Below, one piece after another: positions 33,415 through 42,588 of a DNA stretch of 64,000 nt. The first letter of the stretch is position 1, and every line of letters starts with the position of its first letter. Location of the stretch: assembly GCF_042656585.1 (NCBI RefSeq), contig NZ_JBHSPG010000023.1, one strand, 5' to 3'. Source of the stretch: Thalassorhabdus alkalitolerans. GTDB taxonomy: Bacteria > Bacillota > Bacilli > Bacillales > Marinococcaceae. The notes under the pieces were generated by a model. That model searched no databases. It was not told where the DNA came from and saw nothing but the letters and a program-made list of their open reading frames with translations. A program made the translations under genes and the position numbers.

Positions 33415-34782
33415 TTAAACAACATCTTTTCCCTCGTTTCTATATACTTGTTCATTGCTTTTACTGATAAATACTTCTTTTTGCAAGAGAAAGTATAGAA
33501 GAAGCCCAACAACAAGGCCGTAAGCTGCTCCATATACTGCCAGCACAATACCCATGACACCTGCAACACCAATTTCCGTTTCGTTTTTTAATTGCTGAAT
33601 ACCTACAGTAATACATAAATATCCGGTTAAGATTAATGTAATTGAAAGAGCAATAGGTAAAAATGGTTGAAATAAAGTAACTAAAGGCAGTATAAAAATA
33701 ACCAATGACAAAGAAATAATGAGGGAATTTGTACCTGAAAAAATGGATTGCATCGCTTTTTTTCCAAAAGTATATCTTTCAGCGACAGAAGCGGTTCCTG
33801 CTGTAAAAATAGGACCTGCTAAACCAGGGTGTGGGAAAAATAATGCATGCATGAAATTTCTAAAAAAAGTCAGGAAGTGAATTTGGTTTGAATCATATTC
33901 AATTTTTTCGTCTTGTCTATAAGAACTTGACCTTTCTAAGAGCTTATCTCCTACTATGATATCACCATAGGCTATAATGTAAGCAAGAATAGCAGTAGGA
34001 ATAGCAGCCATAAATATTTCCCATGCAGGAAAGCCTAGAACAAATGGTGTTACATTCCACGTTTCACTGAACGAAGGTATGGTAATTCCCCATTCTACTT
34101 GTGGAGATGGGTATTCAGCTACAAGCCATCCAATAATGATTGCAACGACAATCGAAGGCATAATTCCATAACTTGCTATAAAACGTATAAAACGATTTTT
34201 TTCGTGGAGTCGACGAAATGATCTAGAAAACATAATATACAAGCATAAGAAAGCTCCGATTATCAACGTAACTGGCGTCTCTGCCAGCCTTCCGCCTGCT
34301 TCAATTTCAGTCATGATTGCAGCAATACCAGCTCCTATTAAAATCCCTGCTTTTAAAGAGACCGGAAGCTTTGTGATAAACACTTTACCTAAACCCGTTA
34401 CCCCAAATATAAGAAAGATTAAAGCTACGAGTAATTGCAGGGCAATGAGTGCTTGTATTGCTTCAGCTCCCGGCTCGAAACCACTTAAAAAAACAATTAG
34501 AACAGGAATTAATGGTGTAATAAAACCTGGAACAAATGGTACACCAAACATAGGAGGTATTAACATAAAAAACTGACCGAGCATAACAATGGTGATGGCC
34601 GCCCCATAAGACATTCCTAAAGGACCTGTCATTATTTCAATCATACTTAGCCCAATAGCAAAAATAACAATTCCTTGAATTAGCTCTGGTGTTTCTAGTC
34701 TATAGTGAATAAAGGGAAGACGCACCTGATATTTCCCTAACTTCCAATGAGGGTGAACTTTTCCTTTCGTTTCTCTATCCAT
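33415..34782 (-). CDS. SulP/NCS2-like permease of the aromatic-acid cluster
   Basis: A 455-residue membrane protein with about twelve to fourteen helices of the APC-superfamily NCS2/SulP type (PELIQGIVIFAIGLSMIEI, then PFVPGFITPLIPVLI, and a late segment FFPHPGLAGPIFTAGTASVAERYTFG). There is no STAS domain. It lies 47 bases after the acyl-CoA ligase gene in the same unit, so I infer that it imports the aromatic acid catabolised by this cluster, not uracil or sulfate. Start follows TAGGAGG. No close named homologue comes to mind, so the substrate is open. Confidence 0.7.
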   Translation of the reverse strand: MDRETKGKVHPHWKLGKYQVRLPFIHYRLETPELIQGIVIFAIGLSMIEIMTGPLGMSYGAAITIVMLGQFFMLIPPMFGVPFVPGFITPLIPVLIVFLSGFEPGAEAIQALIALQLLVALIFLIFGVTGLGKVFITKLPVSLKAGILIGAGIAAIMTEIEAGGRLAETPVTLIIGAFLCLYIMFSRSFRRLHEKNRFIRFIASYGIMPSIVVAIIIGWLVAEYPSPQVEWGITIPSFSETWNVTPFVLGFPAWEIFMAAIPTAILAYIIAYGDIIVGDKLLERSSSYRQDEKIEYDSNQIHFLTFFRNFMHALFFPHPGLAGPIFTAGTASVAERYTFGKKAMQSIFSGTNSLIISLSLVIFILPLVTLFQPFLPIALSITLILTGYLCITVGIQQLKNETEIGVAGVMGIVLAVYGAAYGLVVGLLLYFLLQKEVFISKSNEQVYRNEGKDVV

Positions 34783-34829
34783 GGAAATCCTCCTACTAAA
34801 TAAGTTTTAATTAAACGCTTACAATTTTC

Positions 34830-36371
34830 TTATTGACTTATTTGCTCACGAAGTTTTCCCTTTTGAATTTTCCCGCTTGCTGTCATCGGAATGTTGTCTG
34901 TAAAAATAATCGTTGCTGGAGTTTTATATAGCGCCATATGATCAGCTACATAATCCTTCACTTCTTGTTCAGTCATTTTTTCTCCTGAACGAAGCTGAAC
35001 TACAGCGTATACTACCTCACCAAGCACTTCATCAGGCATACCTATGATAGATGCAGCCGCAATTTTTTCATGTTTAAGAAGAAGCGATTCTATTTCTTGA
35101 GGGTAAATGTTAAAACCCCCGCGTACAATCATTTCTTTTTCTCTTCCTACATAACGAAGATTACCTTCTTCATCTAGTACACCTAAATCCCCTGTATAGT
35201 ACCAACCTTCTTTATCAAGCACTTCGTTCGTTTTTTCAGGCATTTTATAATAGCCTTTCATGTTCCCAAAGCTGTGAACGGCAATTTCTCCAGTATGGCC
35301 AACTGGAAGCTCTTCTCTATGTTCATCTACTATTTTTAGCTTTACACCCTTAAAAGGTTTGCCAACTGTCTCTAGTATCACTGATTCTTTATCATCCATA
35401 GAATTGATCGTCACACCGCCACTCGTTTCACTCGAACCAAATGATTGGCACAAATTAAAATCCATTTTCTTCCGTATTTTTTTCATTTGTTCTGGTGAAA
35501 TCGGTGCTGCACCTACCATTCCGGTTCGCAATGAAGATAAATCATAGGTTTCAAATCCTTCTACTTCTAATTCTTTTAAAAACATCGTAGGAACCCCTTG
35601 ATGTACAGTAACCCTTTCCTGCTCAATTATTTCAAGGGTCTGCTGTGGGTTAAACTTTTCCAAAAGCACCATGCGAGCTCCAGCAATTATTGCCGGAATC
35701 ATATTACAGGCAATGCCAAAAATATGAAATAACGGTGCCGGGACCACAAACACATCACTATCATTGCAGGACATTTCCTTTACTACTGCGTCTGCACACT
35801 TCGCAACGCTGAGATGGGAAATCATAACCCCTTTTGGTGCCCCGGTTGTCCCAGAAGTATATAAAATACAAAATATATCCTCTGATGGATCAATGACTGC
35901 ATTTCTTGCAATAATACCGTTATGGGATACAACATGTTCATAAGAAATAAGCTTGTCTTCTACAAAGCGAACAGACACAACCTTTGGTACCAATTGAGAA
36001 ACAATATCCATATTTACATTGTTCAAAAAATTCTTCATTACAAACAGCACTTTGGGTTCTGCATTTTCTAAGATATATTCAATTTCTTGGGATCGGTACA
36101 GTGGATTAAATGGTACGAGTATGGCTCCAATTTTTGCAGCAGCGAAAAATATACAGACTGTTTCATTCCAATTGGGCAGACAAACGCCTACTCTGTCTCC
36201 TTTTTGTACCCCTAATGCCAATAACCCTTCTGCCAGCTTGTCACTTTCCTTTACCAGCTCGTTATAAGAAAGTCGATTTTTTTGATCGAAAGCGATTTCC
36301 TTATCCCCGTATTGCATTGCTGAAATATTTAACAAATCGTGTACGGTTTGTTCTTTTTGTCCGCATACCAT
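34830..36371 (-). CDS. Acyl-CoA ligase (AMP-forming), aromatic-acid cluster
   Basis: A 513-residue class I adenylate-forming enzyme. P-loop YTSGTTGAPKG (about 167-177), the core motif YYTGDLG (about 390-396), VGREKEMIVRGGFNIYPQEIE and the catalytic Lys in GKIQKGKLRE near the C-terminus are all present. It would turn an aromatic or acyl acid into its CoA ester, the first step of the inferred pathway. Length and motif set fit 4-coumarate/fatty-acyl-CoA ligases. The unit ligase-permease is preceded by the shared two-part motif at 36442-36500. Confidence 0.87.
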   Translation of the reverse strand: MVCGQKEQTVHDLLNISAMQYGDKEIAFDQKNRLSYNELVKESDKLAEGLLALGVQKGDRVGVCLPNWNETVCIFFAAAKIGAILVPFNPLYRSQEIEYILENAEPKVLFVMKNFLNNVNMDIVSQLVPKVVSVRFVEDKLISYEHVVSHNGIIARNAVIDPSEDIFCILYTSGTTGAPKGVMISHLSVAKCADAVVKEMSCNDSDVFVVPAPLFHIFGIACNMIPAIIAGARMVLLEKFNPQQTLEIIEQERVTVHQGVPTMFLKELEVEGFETYDLSSLRTGMVGAAPISPEQMKKIRKKMDFNLCQSFGSSETSGGVTINSMDDKESVILETVGKPFKGVKLKIVDEHREELPVGHTGEIAVHSFGNMKGYYKMPEKTNEVLDKEGWYYTGDLGVLDEEGNLRYVGREKEMIVRGGFNIYPQEIESLLLKHEKIAAASIIGMPDEVLGEVVYAVVQLRSGEKMTEQEVKDYVADHMALYKTPATIIFTDNIPMTASGKIQKGKLREQISQ

Positions 36372-36441
36372 TCATAACACCCGCCTTTTAAAGTCTCATC
36401 CAAGATTAAGATTTACACTACTTTTTCCTTTTGGAACCGCT

Positions 36442-36500
36442 TACTACCAGTATAAATAAATGCAAAAATTACTTTATACCTACTTTCTTGTATGTAGAAC
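36442..36500 (-). promoter_or_regulatory. Shared two-part motif upstream of ligase-permease unit
   Basis: Plus-strand reading: TACTACCAGTATAA at 36442-36455, and TTTCTTGTATGTAGAAC at 36484-36500, anchor spacing 42. The same pair is found before the hydroxylase, thioesterase and FAH genes. Candidate IclR operator and promoter. Confidence 0.55.
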
Positions 36501-36532
36501 AACTGTGAATAATTTTAATTTTTTTAGAATGA

Positions 36533-36559
36533 AAAAGCTGTTGAGGGATCCCCAACAGC
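36533..36559 (-). terminator. Terminator of the gentisate/beta-oxidation operon
   Basis: GCTGTTGAGGGATCCCCAACAGC forms a hairpin (one internal mismatch written as two arms GCTGTTG and CAACAGC); on the minus strand TTTTTC follows. Confidence 0.85.
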
Positions 36560-36579
36560 AATCTTACAACACCTTGTGA

Positions 36580-37779
36580 CTACTCAATTTTTAAGATGAT
36601 AGCAGCACCATTGTCTCCTGCGGCACACCCAGTCACTAATGCATATCCGCCGCCCTTTTCAACCGTTTCTTCAATTGCTTCTATTATAAGACGTCCGACT
36701 GTTGGTGCTTGAGGGTGTCCAAACACTAAGGAGCTGCCGTAATTATTGAAGTCGTAAGCATCTATACCCAGGGCTTTCGCTAAATATAAATCATTAACTA
36801 TGAATGGATTATGATTTTTTATTGTGGAGATTTCTTCTATTCCTACTTCAGCTTTTTCCAACGCCATTTTTACAGCAGGAACCGGAGCAGCGGGCATAGT
36901 CCCTTTATCCGCTCTAGCATACCCGTAAGAAACAACTTGAATAGAAACATTTGGATCTGTACTTAATCGTTTTGCATGCTCTTTAGTTGTTACCATAATA
37001 CCAGCATTCCCATCTGCAGGGTGCGTCTGTCCGCCAAAAGAGACAATACCATTTTCCATAGTAGGATTCAGGCGACGCAGAGATTCTAATGAGGTCTCTG
37101 TCACCCCTTCATCTGTTTCTATCGTTTTGGATTGACGTTTCGTTACCGCAACCTCAATGGGTAACATATACCGCTTTTGAAAAGCACGATCATCTTTAAG
37201 CGCCTCTCTATATTGTTCATATCTTCGCCAGGTGAGTTCATCAGCTTCTTCTTTTCCAAACTCATTGTCCCTGGCTACTTTCTCAGCTGTCATCAGCATA
37301 CCTTTACCAGTGGAAGGATCGGCTGCCATGTTATCTAAATTCCAGTTCTCTGCTATAACTTGACCACCAGGCCCATTAGGATGAGGCCAAATCGTATGTG
37401 GTCCGTTTGAACATCTATCTGTTAATAAACAGTAGCCCACCGACATATTCCCAACTTCTACAGAAGCTGCAGCATTATAAAGAGCAGTTGTTGATGTGGC
37501 ACAGGCATGCATTAGCGTCTGTCCTGGTATATCGGGTGCCCCCATCAATGTAGAAGCCCAGGAAGCACCATAAAACACGCTTTTTTGACCAACAGTTATG
37601 CCTAAATAAATATAATCTAACTCATTGTTAGGGTCAATATTGCGCTGTTCAAACCATTTTTTACTGCTTCTAGCCCCAAGTTCAAGGGAATTCTCATGTT
37701 GAAAGCTACCCTGCCATTTACAAAATGGTGTCGCATAATAACCCCCATAAGGGATATATGCTTTATTTAACATGCTCAT
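36580..37779 (-). CDS. Divergent thiolase of the aromatic-acid operon
   Basis: A 399-residue thiolase-superfamily protein that should cleave a 3-ketoacyl-CoA with CoA, releasing acetyl-CoA. The nucleophile is Cys93 in HACATSTTAL; the catalytic His is in SLVFGHPQAPTVGR (about 353) and the second Cys in VTGCAAGDNGAA near the C-terminus. Sequence between is unlike FadA, with a Trp/Asn/Pro-rich loop near 130-150. It overlaps the dehydrogenase/hydratase gene by 17 bases, so the two act together. An aromatic ketoacyl-CoA substrate is inferred from context. Confidence 0.82.
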   Translation of the reverse strand: MSMLNKAYIPYGGYYATPFCKWQGSFQHENSLELGARSSKKWFEQRNIDPNNELDYIYLGITVGQKSVFYGASWASTLMGAPDIPGQTLMHACATSTTALYNAAASVEVGNMSVGYCLLTDRCSNGPHTIWPHPNGPGGQVIAENWNLDNMAADPSTGKGMLMTAEKVARDNEFGKEEADELTWRRYEQYREALKDDRAFQKRYMLPIEVAVTKRQSKTIETDEGVTETSLESLRRLNPTMENGIVSFGGQTHPADGNAGIMVTTKEHAKRLSTDPNVSIQVVSYGYARADKGTMPAAPVPAVKMALEKAEVGIEEISTIKNHNPFIVNDLYLAKALGIDAYDFNNYGSSLVFGHPQAPTVGRLIIEAIEETVEKGGGYALVTGCAAGDNGAAIILKIE

Positions 37780-39826
37780 AATTATCAGACTCCCCTACAA
37801 ACACAGGACGACTTCCCGTAAGAGAAGAAACCAATCCATTTAGTGCATCTTTTGTTTTAAAAATCGTTGTTAAATGATCAAGCTCTAGCTCGATCCCTTC
37901 ATCAATTGTACACTTCGACTGCTCATTAATAAGCTGATTTATCAACTTTAAGGCAATGGGACCTTTTTTGGAAAGAATTTTTGTCAGCTTATCTGCTAAT
38001 GCTTCATCTACTGCATCTGGCTTTTCACCGTTCAACATTTTTTGGACATTCTCATCAGAAAAAGCTTGAATATATTTATCATAGGAAGATGGAATTTCTC
38101 TTCTTATATATTTATCGTCTTGTCCTTTTTCCACTACTGTCTCAATGGTTTCTTCAAGATTCTCCGTGTTAGTTAGTTTCGCTATAATTTTTAAGTTTTC
38201 CGCATCTTCAGCACGTATTGATTTTCCTGTCATAACATAATATTTTGTTAGTTCTTTACCAACATGATGATTCATTCGAAGCATTCCGCCAAGTCCTGGG
38301 TAAATCCCTAAACCGCTTTCAGGAAAGGCCATCGAACCCTGACTAGTAGCAACGATTTTCTGACAGGCCAATGCCAATTCACTGCCACCGCCAAGAGATA
38401 GTCCATCTAATACGGCAATGGTTACTTTTTCAGAGGTTTCTAATCTTCGCAACAGAGAATGACCTTTTCTAGTAAACTCCACGTTCTTTTCTATTTGATT
38501 GTTTTCAATACAGTCAATAAAGAATCGAATGTCAGCTCCAGCGATAAAGGCTTTTCCTGAGCCTTGTATAGCTATTCCCTTTACTTCCGCCTGCTTTTCT
38601 ACTTTATCAAACTCTTGTTCTAATTGCTCAACAACTACTGGGTTTAACGCATTCATTGCTTCCGGACGGTTAATCGTTAGATAGGCTATTCCATTCTTTA
38701 TCTCTGACTTAATAAATTGGAAGGTAAAAGGTTGGTCCTTTTCTGCCTGTTCTTTTAATAAGGCTGGATTATGAAAACCAGGATAGCTTCCATTTAACTC
38801 TTTGACTAGCTTATAAGCTTCACGTACTCCAACCTTGTTCATTAATTCAAATGGACCTAATTTCCACTTCAACCCCACTTTAGCACCGATATCTGTATCT
38901 TCAATACTTGCTACTCCTTCTTCAGCTTGCGCTGCCGCAATACCAAAAACAGTGGCATATAAGCGTTTCTGGATAGAAGGAAAGTCCTTTTCAATCACAC
39001 TTCCACTAAGGTCCCAAATGTCATTTTTATTGACTTGTTCTTTTAATAATGGTGCAGGCTTATAAAATTCGCTAATTTCCTTTGCTAAATAGGAACAAGA
39101 ATGCTCAGCAATTGGCAGGCCAGTAACATTCATCAATTCAAACGGTCCCATCCCAATTTCAAATGCTTCTTTTGCTGCTTCATCAATTGTCGGAATGTTT
39201 GCTACTCCCTCTTCTACTAAACGAACAGATTCATTTAAGAATGGTACAAAATAGCGATTAACAGCAAATCCTGGAGAATCTTTTACAAGAATGCACGTTT
39301 TGTTATGAAGCTTCCCAATTAACATTGTCGTTTTTATTGTATCTTCACTGGTTTGTTCGTGAGGAATCACCTCAACCAGCCTGTTTTTAGCGGGATGATA
39401 GAAATAGTGCATTCCTATTACTTTTTCAGGCCGGGATGTATACCCTGCAATATCTTTAACAAACAAACTTGAAGTATTCGTAGCAAATATAGTTTTGCTT
39501 GCACAAACTTTATCCAACTTCTCAAAAACGCTTCCTTTAATATTTAAATCCTCAAAGACTGCCTCTACTACTAAATCTGCATCCTTTAATGCTTCATAGG
39601 AAGGAGAAGCATGAACTCGATTCATAATCTCTGTTAATTGGTCATCACTAAATATCCCTCGATCTACCCCTTCTTGCAAGGTTTCCCTGATGATGTCTAT
39701 TCCTCGTTGGACTTTTTCTTCATTTATATCTACTAAGGTAACATCCAGTCCCTCTTGGGCCATTTTTTGAGCAACCCCGGACCCCATGTTTCCGGCTCCT
39801 ATCACACCCACTTTATAATTAGCCAA
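37763..39826 (-). CDS. 3-hydroxyacyl-CoA dehydrogenase/enoyl-CoA hydratase fusion
   Basis: A 687-residue bifunctional beta-oxidation enzyme with the dehydrogenase first, as in Bacillus FadN, not hydratase first as in FadB/FadJ. The NAD motif GAGNMGSG is at about 10-17, the HADH active site region IGMHYFYHPAKNRLVEVI near 137-154, and two C-terminal HADH domains (each with KxGPFELMNxxG) run to about 360. The enoyl-CoA hydratase domain is at about 385-570 with oxyanion-hole segments AFIAGADI and LSLGGGSELAL. It hydrates an enoyl-CoA and oxidises the product for the thiolase. Confidence 0.9.
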   Translation of the reverse strand: MANYKVGVIGAGNMGSGVAQKMAQEGLDVTLVDINEEKVQRGIDIIRETLQEGVDRGIFSDDQLTEIMNRVHASPSYEALKDADLVVEAVFEDLNIKGSVFEKLDKVCASKTIFATNTSSLFVKDIAGYTSRPEKVIGMHYFYHPAKNRLVEVIPHEQTSEDTIKTTMLIGKLHNKTCILVKDSPGFAVNRYFVPFLNESVRLVEEGVANIPTIDEAAKEAFEIGMGPFELMNVTGLPIAEHSCSYLAKEISEFYKPAPLLKEQVNKNDIWDLSGSVIEKDFPSIQKRLYATVFGIAAAQAEEGVASIEDTDIGAKVGLKWKLGPFELMNKVGVREAYKLVKELNGSYPGFHNPALLKEQAEKDQPFTFQFIKSEIKNGIAYLTINRPEAMNALNPVVVEQLEQEFDKVEKQAEVKGIAIQGSGKAFIAGADIRFFIDCIENNQIEKNVEFTRKGHSLLRRLETSEKVTIAVLDGLSLGGGSELALACQKIVATSQGSMAFPESGLGIYPGLGGMLRMNHHVGKELTKYYVMTGKSIRAEDAENLKIIAKLTNTENLEETIETVVEKGQDDKYIRREIPSSYDKYIQAFSDENVQKMLNGEKPDAVDEALADKLTKILSKKGPIALKLINQLINEQSKCTIDEGIELELDHLTTIFKTKDALNGLVSSLTGSRPVFVGESDNYEHVK

Positions 39827-39862
39827 AACTATTTCCTCCCTTTATATAAATCCATTTTGTCC

Positions 39863-40975
39863 TTAACCATATGGTTGGAATGTTTTTTTAATAGCCTGTT
39901 TATGGTCCGCTTCTTCTTCCCGTTGCCATGAAAAATTTTCCATTATAGGTGTATCATGAACAGAAAACAAATGGGAATGCCCATCTTCGAGATTCACATG
40001 TTCATGCCAACACCAGCTTGGAATGATAAAGAAATCTCCCTTCTCCCACTCAAATTTAACACCATCAATCACACTATAGCCTCGACCCTCATGAACATAA
40101 TAAATCGACGAATTTGTGTGGCGGTGAGCTTGGGAGTGAAATCCTTTAGGCAGCCTTTGCATCCATGCAGCAATATTGGCGTTTGCCGTTTTTCCAGTCG
40201 AGGGATTAATAAATTCCACTGTGTAGCCATCGTAGGCATCCGGTTCATATTCCATCATCCCGTTTAATGCACTTTCTGTCTGAGCCCACGTATAGGCTCC
40301 AACCGGTGCTTTTTTAGGTTGACGATCTGCTTTCGGACGAACGAGTCCTCCTTGATACTGCTTACTGGAATAATTATCAGGGTGAGTGGCTTTCTCCAAT
40401 CCATCAGGATGTCCTTCAAAGAAAGTCCCACCGGTCGCATAAACAAAAGGAATATCAAGAACATCCATCCAAAACATCGGTTCTGTACCCTCATGACCGT
40501 GGCCATGCCACATTCCCTGGGGGGTGACTACAAAATCCCCTTCATTCATAAACATCCGTTCCCCGTTAATAACCGAGTAGGCACCTTCACCATCCATAAT
40601 AAAACGCAAAGCACTCTGGGTATGCCGATGGGAAGGCGCTTCTTCCCCTGGGAGAATCAGCTGAACTGCTGCGTATAAATTTTGCGTAGCAGCACCCCAT
40701 CCCCATGGCTCCCGTTCTTTTAAGCCAGGATTCTGAAGGTAAATTGCCCGTCTTTCCCCTCCACGTTCAGGTGTGAATATCTCTTTCGCCTCCAAGAGGT
40801 ATTCCTTCAAGGTAGCCCATTTCCAAAGATAAGGAACAGCCAATGGCTTTGGTTCTTTGGAAACCAGTTCAGGTATTGCACTCCATAGCGGGCCAAGATG
40901 ATCTTTTTCAATTTTATTATTGAAATCTTTTACAAGTTCACTTTCAAAGAAAGCTTGTTTTTCAGCCACTTCCAA
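39863..40975 (-). CDS. Gentisate 1,2-dioxygenase
   Basis: A 370-residue bicupin non-haem Fe(II) enzyme that opens gentisate between C1 and C2 to give maleylpyruvate. The first cupin carries SHRHTQSALRF (His116, His118) and WHGHGHEG near 156-162; the second carries QAHRHTNSSIYYVHEG and a late WHEHVN. Length and HRH motif match bacterial gentisate dioxygenases; 1-hydroxy-2-naphthoate dioxygenase is the main alternative. It stands between the DinB gene (8 bases) and the dehydrogenase/hydratase gene (36 bases). Confidence 0.9.
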   Translation of the reverse strand: MEVAEKQAFFESELVKDFNNKIEKDHLGPLWSAIPELVSKEPKPLAVPYLWKWATLKEYLLEAKEIFTPERGGERRAIYLQNPGLKEREPWGWGAATQNLYAAVQLILPGEEAPSHRHTQSALRFIMDGEGAYSVINGERMFMNEGDFVVTPQGMWHGHGHEGTEPMFWMDVLDIPFVYATGGTFFEGHPDGLEKATHPDNYSSKQYQGGLVRPKADRQPKKAPVGAYTWAQTESALNGMMEYEPDAYDGYTVEFINPSTGKTANANIAAWMQRLPKGFHSQAHRHTNSSIYYVHEGRGYSVIDGVKFEWEKGDFFIIPSWCWHEHVNLEDGHSHLFSVHDTPIMENFSWQREEEADHKQAIKKTFQPYG

Positions 40976-40983
40976 GTCCCCCT

Positions 40984-41481
40984 TTAATGTTCTTGTCTAT
41001 TTTGATACTGCGTTATAATCCGTTGAAATTGATTTTTGTGAGTTTCCAGATGTTCTACTAAAAAATGCTCTACAAGAAAAGACATAGGCTTTGTCCCAAA
41101 CTTAGGGATATTGTGTTCTCTCTCTATATTCAGCTCATGCTCTTTTACGTTTTGTAACCTATCAATTGTTGTTTTTTTCGTGTTATGGATACCATTGATG
41201 ACATCTTCTACCTGACGATCATCTGCAGCAGCGACTGCATCTAGACGGCCTTGATGCTGCATATTTCTTCCCCACTTTTCTGCATGATGTACCAGGACAT
41301 TTTCAAGCTCTCCCGTAAAATATAGAGGGAATTCTTCTACATGGCAGAGAAGCTCCATAATGGACCACTCTTGGTCAGAGGGTTTCCATCGGATTTGCTC
41401 TTCTTGTAAGGAAGCAGACTCATCAATAAAGAATTGGAGCTGTCCTGCAATCTTATCTGCATATTCCTGTCCACTTTTCAT
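40984..41481 (-). CDS. DinB-family protein, candidate thiol-dependent maleylpyruvate isomerase
   Basis: A 165-residue four-helix DinB protein. The metal triad is visible as His47 (ELLCHVEEF) with His144 and His148 (VEHLETHKNQF). In actinobacteria the maleylpyruvate isomerase of the gentisate path is a DinB protein using mycothiol; in Bacillus, DinB proteins of the YfiT/BstA type use bacillithiol. Its place between FAH hydrolase (12 bases) and gentisate dioxygenase (8 bases) suggests that it isomerises maleylpyruvate to fumarylpyruvate, probably with bacillithiol. No glutathione-type isomerase is in the cluster. Function is inferred. Confidence 0.72.
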   Translation of the reverse strand: MKSGQEYADKIAGQLQFFIDESASLQEEQIRWKPSDQEWSIMELLCHVEEFPLYFTGELENVLVHHAEKWGRNMQHQGRLDAVAAADDRQVEDVINGIHNTKKTTIDRLQNVKEHELNIEREHNIPKFGTKPMSFLVEHFLVEHLETHKNQFQRIITQYQNRQEH

Positions 41482-41493
41482 GTATACCTCTCC

Positions 41494-42435
41494 TCACACT
41501 TGCCTTACTGTGTTTTCTAACGTCCCAATATTACCAACGTCGATTGTGACTGTATCCCCGTCCTGAAGAAAAACTTGGGGGTCACGAGCTACACCCACTC
41601 CCCCAGGTGTACCGGTGCAAATAACGTCCCCCGGCTCAAGTGTCATGATCTCTGATAGGAATGCTACAAGGCGATTTACATTAAATACAAGGTTTTTCGT
41701 GTTAGATTGTTGTCTTACTTCCCCATTTACTTTAAGAGAAATATCTAGAGAGTCTGGGTCTGGAACTTCGTCTTTTGTGATCAGCCACGGTCCCATAGGA
41801 GCACTGCCATCCAGTCCTTTTCCTTGAAGCCATTGTAAGGTCCTCATTTGCAGATCCCTTGCACTTATGTCATTGACAATCGTGTAACCTGCGACATAAT
41901 CCAGAGCATCCTCCTCTTTTACATCTTTTGCACGTTTCCCAATGACGAAAGAAAACTCGGCTTCATAGTCCAGCTTATTGGTAATAGACTTTAAGGGGAT
42001 ATCATCCTGCGGCCCGATGATAGCGTTTGCAAATTTAGCAAAAATCACCGGATGCGTCGGAAGTTCCCGACCCATTTCACGAATATGTTCTTGATAGTTA
42101 TGTCCGACACAGATAATCTTGCTCGGATTTTGCACCGGCGCTTCTATCTTTACTTCTTCTTTTGAAAGGATCCATTCTTTTCTTTCTTCCTCGGATGCAT
42201 TATTTTCTATATACTCTACTGCTTTACGTGCCAAAGACATGCTTTTTTCACCGCCCTGCAGAAAGCCAACTGCTTTTGAGGGTACTTCTGCTTCTGCCAG
42301 CAATTCCGCCCGTAGTTCCCCTTTATCCTTCAAATAGGAGACATAAGCTCCATGTAAATCAATGACTTTATTTTCTTGAATACATGCAAGTCTTGACTCA
42401 TTTCCTCGTTTGTAATGGATCAATTTCATCATCAA
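41494..42435 (-). CDS. FAH-family hydrolase, probable fumarylpyruvate hydrolase
   Basis: A 313-residue fumarylacetoacetase-family protein. The FAH core spans about 105-310: KIICVGHNYQEHIREMG, the metal ligands in KLDYEAEFSFVIGK (Glu-x-Glu), and the TGTPGGVGVARDP loop. In the gentisate pathway this family hydrolyses fumarylpyruvate (or maleylpyruvate directly) to fumarate (or maleate) and pyruvate. It is the first gene of a five-gene operon, with the shared motif and divergent IclR genes upstream. Confidence 0.88.
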   Translation of the reverse strand: MMMKLIHYKRGNESRLACIQENKVIDLHGAYVSYLKDKGELRAELLAEAEVPSKAVGFLQGGEKSMSLARKAVEYIENNASEEERKEWILSKEEVKIEAPVQNPSKIICVGHNYQEHIREMGRELPTHPVIFAKFANAIIGPQDDIPLKSITNKLDYEAEFSFVIGKRAKDVKEEDALDYVAGYTIVNDISARDLQMRTLQWLQGKGLDGSAPMGPWLITKDEVPDPDSLDISLKVNGEVRQQSNTKNLVFNVNRLVAFLSEIMTLEPGDVICTGTPGGVGVARDPQVFLQDGDTVTIDVGNIGTLENTVRQV

Positions 42436-42490
42436 TCACCTCGGTAATAGAGTAATAGACAAGTAACTCTGTCTAATCTTTTCTTTTATC

Positions 42491-42556
42491 TACTACTATT
42501 CTAGGAACTTTTTTCATCGAAACCCACCTTGCTTTTCTTTTATACGGAACGTATGA
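42491..42556. promoter_or_regulatory. Shared two-part motif between FAH operon and iclR pair
   Basis: TACTACTATTCTAG at 42491-42504 and TTTCTTTTATACGGAACG from 42534, anchor spacing 43. The second part contains the inverted repeat ATACG-GAA-CGTAT at 42542-42554, a likely IclR dimer site that could act on both divergent transcripts. Confidence 0.55.
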
Positions 42557-42588
42557 TAAAAAAAACAAAAAAAGTTGGGAGTGGAAAC

